A stretch of 14,779 bases of DNA. Source: Acidobacteriota bacterium. Lineage in GTDB: Bacteria; Acidobacteriota; Terriglobia; UBA7540. Under the pieces are notes generated by a model, which did not search any database, was not told the origin of the DNA, and saw only the letters and a list, made by a program, of their open reading frames with translations. How positions within the stretch are numbered: position 1 is the stretch's first letter; the number at the start of each line of letters is the position of its first letter. Below, in pieces: positions 14,500 to 14,779 of this stretch. The translations under genes were made by a program, and so were the position numbers. The stretch lies in contig JAJYNF010000046.1 of NCBI GenBank assembly GCA_021786455.1, positions 1 through 14,779 on the forward strand. The letters are read 5' to 3'.

Positions 14500-14547
14500 T
14501 CAAGTTTCGGGAAGTGGGAAACAAACATCGTCGGTGGGGAGAACGAT

Positions 14548-14779
14548 ATGAAGGGTAAAAAGGTCAAGTTTGGGATCGGCATTGCCCTTATTGTAGGTAT
14601 CGTGGCCTGGGAAGCCATCGCCGGATTTCGGCAATCCGAATCTTATTACGTTACGGTTCACCAACTGCTGAGCGGTAAAGTGATCCACAAGCACTTGAGG
14701 GTCGGTGGTCTGGTGGAGAAAGGCTCAGTCGAGCGGCAGGGAGAACAATTGAATTTCCGTTTGGCTCAAGGCAGTGACG
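14548..14779 (+). CDS. ccmE: cytochrome c maturation heme chaperone CcmE (3' partial)
   Basis: CcmE is a membrane-anchored periplasmic chaperone that binds heme covalently and hands it to the CcmF/CcmH ligase for c-type cytochrome assembly. Only the first 77 codons are in the window; the frame is open at the right edge. Visible are a basic start (MKGKKVK), one membrane anchor (about 8-27), a YYVTVHQL segment and the signature RVGGLVEKGSVER (about 52-64) of the family's beta-barrel. The heme-binding His region lies beyond the window and cannot be checked. ATG 14548 has a GGGGA ribosome site (14536-14540) eight bases before it. Other ccm genes probably follow. The product would serve the cytochrome c that feeds the oxidase at the other end of the window. 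Confidence 0.88.
   Translation, partial: MKGKKVKFGIGIALIVGIVAWEAIAGFRQSESYYVTVHQLLSGKVIHKHLRVGGLVEKGSVERQGEQLNFRLAQGSD

Larger units (their letters stand above)
14218..14547. other. 330-base divergent intergenic region, TPR gene / ccmE
   Basis: The stretch holds promoter-like boxes for both directions, a CRP-like palindrome within a larger hairpin, a perfect TCAATTGA palindrome next to the TPR -35 box, and a run of seven G. I see no convincing gene in it. The minus-strand open frame across it runs antisense into ccmE. Confidence 0.55.

Noticed and set aside
14301..14618. 105-codon minus-strand open frame across the ccmE upstream region
   Set aside because: It runs antisense through the start of ccmE, lacks a recognisable family and lies over promoter-like sequence; GC-rich DNA often leaves such frames open.
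1..14779. CRISPR arrays, insertion sequences, tRNA or rRNA genes
   Set aside because: I saw no regularly spaced repeats, transposase motifs, tRNA-like CCA ends or rRNA-like stretches.

Overview
The window is about 14.8 kb of GC-rich, densely coded bacterial chromosome with no sign of mobile elements, phage genes, CRISPR arrays, rRNA or tRNA. The gene mix suggests an aerobic Gram-negative soil or sediment bacterium, most likely an Acidobacteriota member: an A2-type cytochrome c oxidase, a long GH63/MGH1-like glucosidase, a CHASE2 cyclase beside a FecR protein, ETF-ubiquinone oxidoreductase, a DUF374 acyltransferase and CcmE. This taxonomic guess rests on gene content and style only and is moderate at best.

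Layout. (1) Positions 2-2647, plus strand: the end of a cytochrome c oxidase operon, with ctaD (5' end outside the window), ctaE and ctaF overlapping by 8 and 1 bases. (2) Positions 2814-5465, plus strand: an 883-residue cytoplasmic glycoside hydrolase. (3) Positions 5502-9255, minus strand, convergent with the hydrolase: a two-gene unit of a secreted protein with two FecR-like regions, followed 13 bases later by a membrane CHASE2-class III adenylate cyclase. A strong sigma-70-type promoter lies in front of it, with a perfect 17-base palindrome covering the -35 box. (4) Positions 9600-12875, plus strand: ETF-QO, an isoprenylcysteine-methyltransferase-like membrane protein and a DUF374 acyltransferase, probably one transcript. 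(5) Positions 12907-14217, minus strand: coaE (dephospho-CoA kinase) and, upstream of it, a TPR protein. (6) Positions 14548-14779, plus strand: the first 77 codons of ccmE, cut by the window edge. It is divergent from the TPR gene across a 330-base control region that holds promoter-like elements for both directions and a CRP-like palindrome.

How the parts fit. Several genes serve aerobic respiration: ETF-QO feeds electrons from flavoprotein dehydrogenases into quinone, CcmE helps attach heme to c-type cytochromes, and the oxidase consumes electrons from cytochrome c. The most system-like element is the FecR/CHASE2-cyclase pair. An envelope protein sits beside a transmembrane sensor whose catalytic domain keeps all residues for making cAMP, and a CRP-type site lies elsewhere in the window, between the TPR gene and ccmE. 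The link from FecR to sensor to cAMP to a CRP-type regulator is inference. I found no clearly unprecedented system; the palindrome-controlled FecR/CHASE2 locus is the best candidate for a less described signalling unit.
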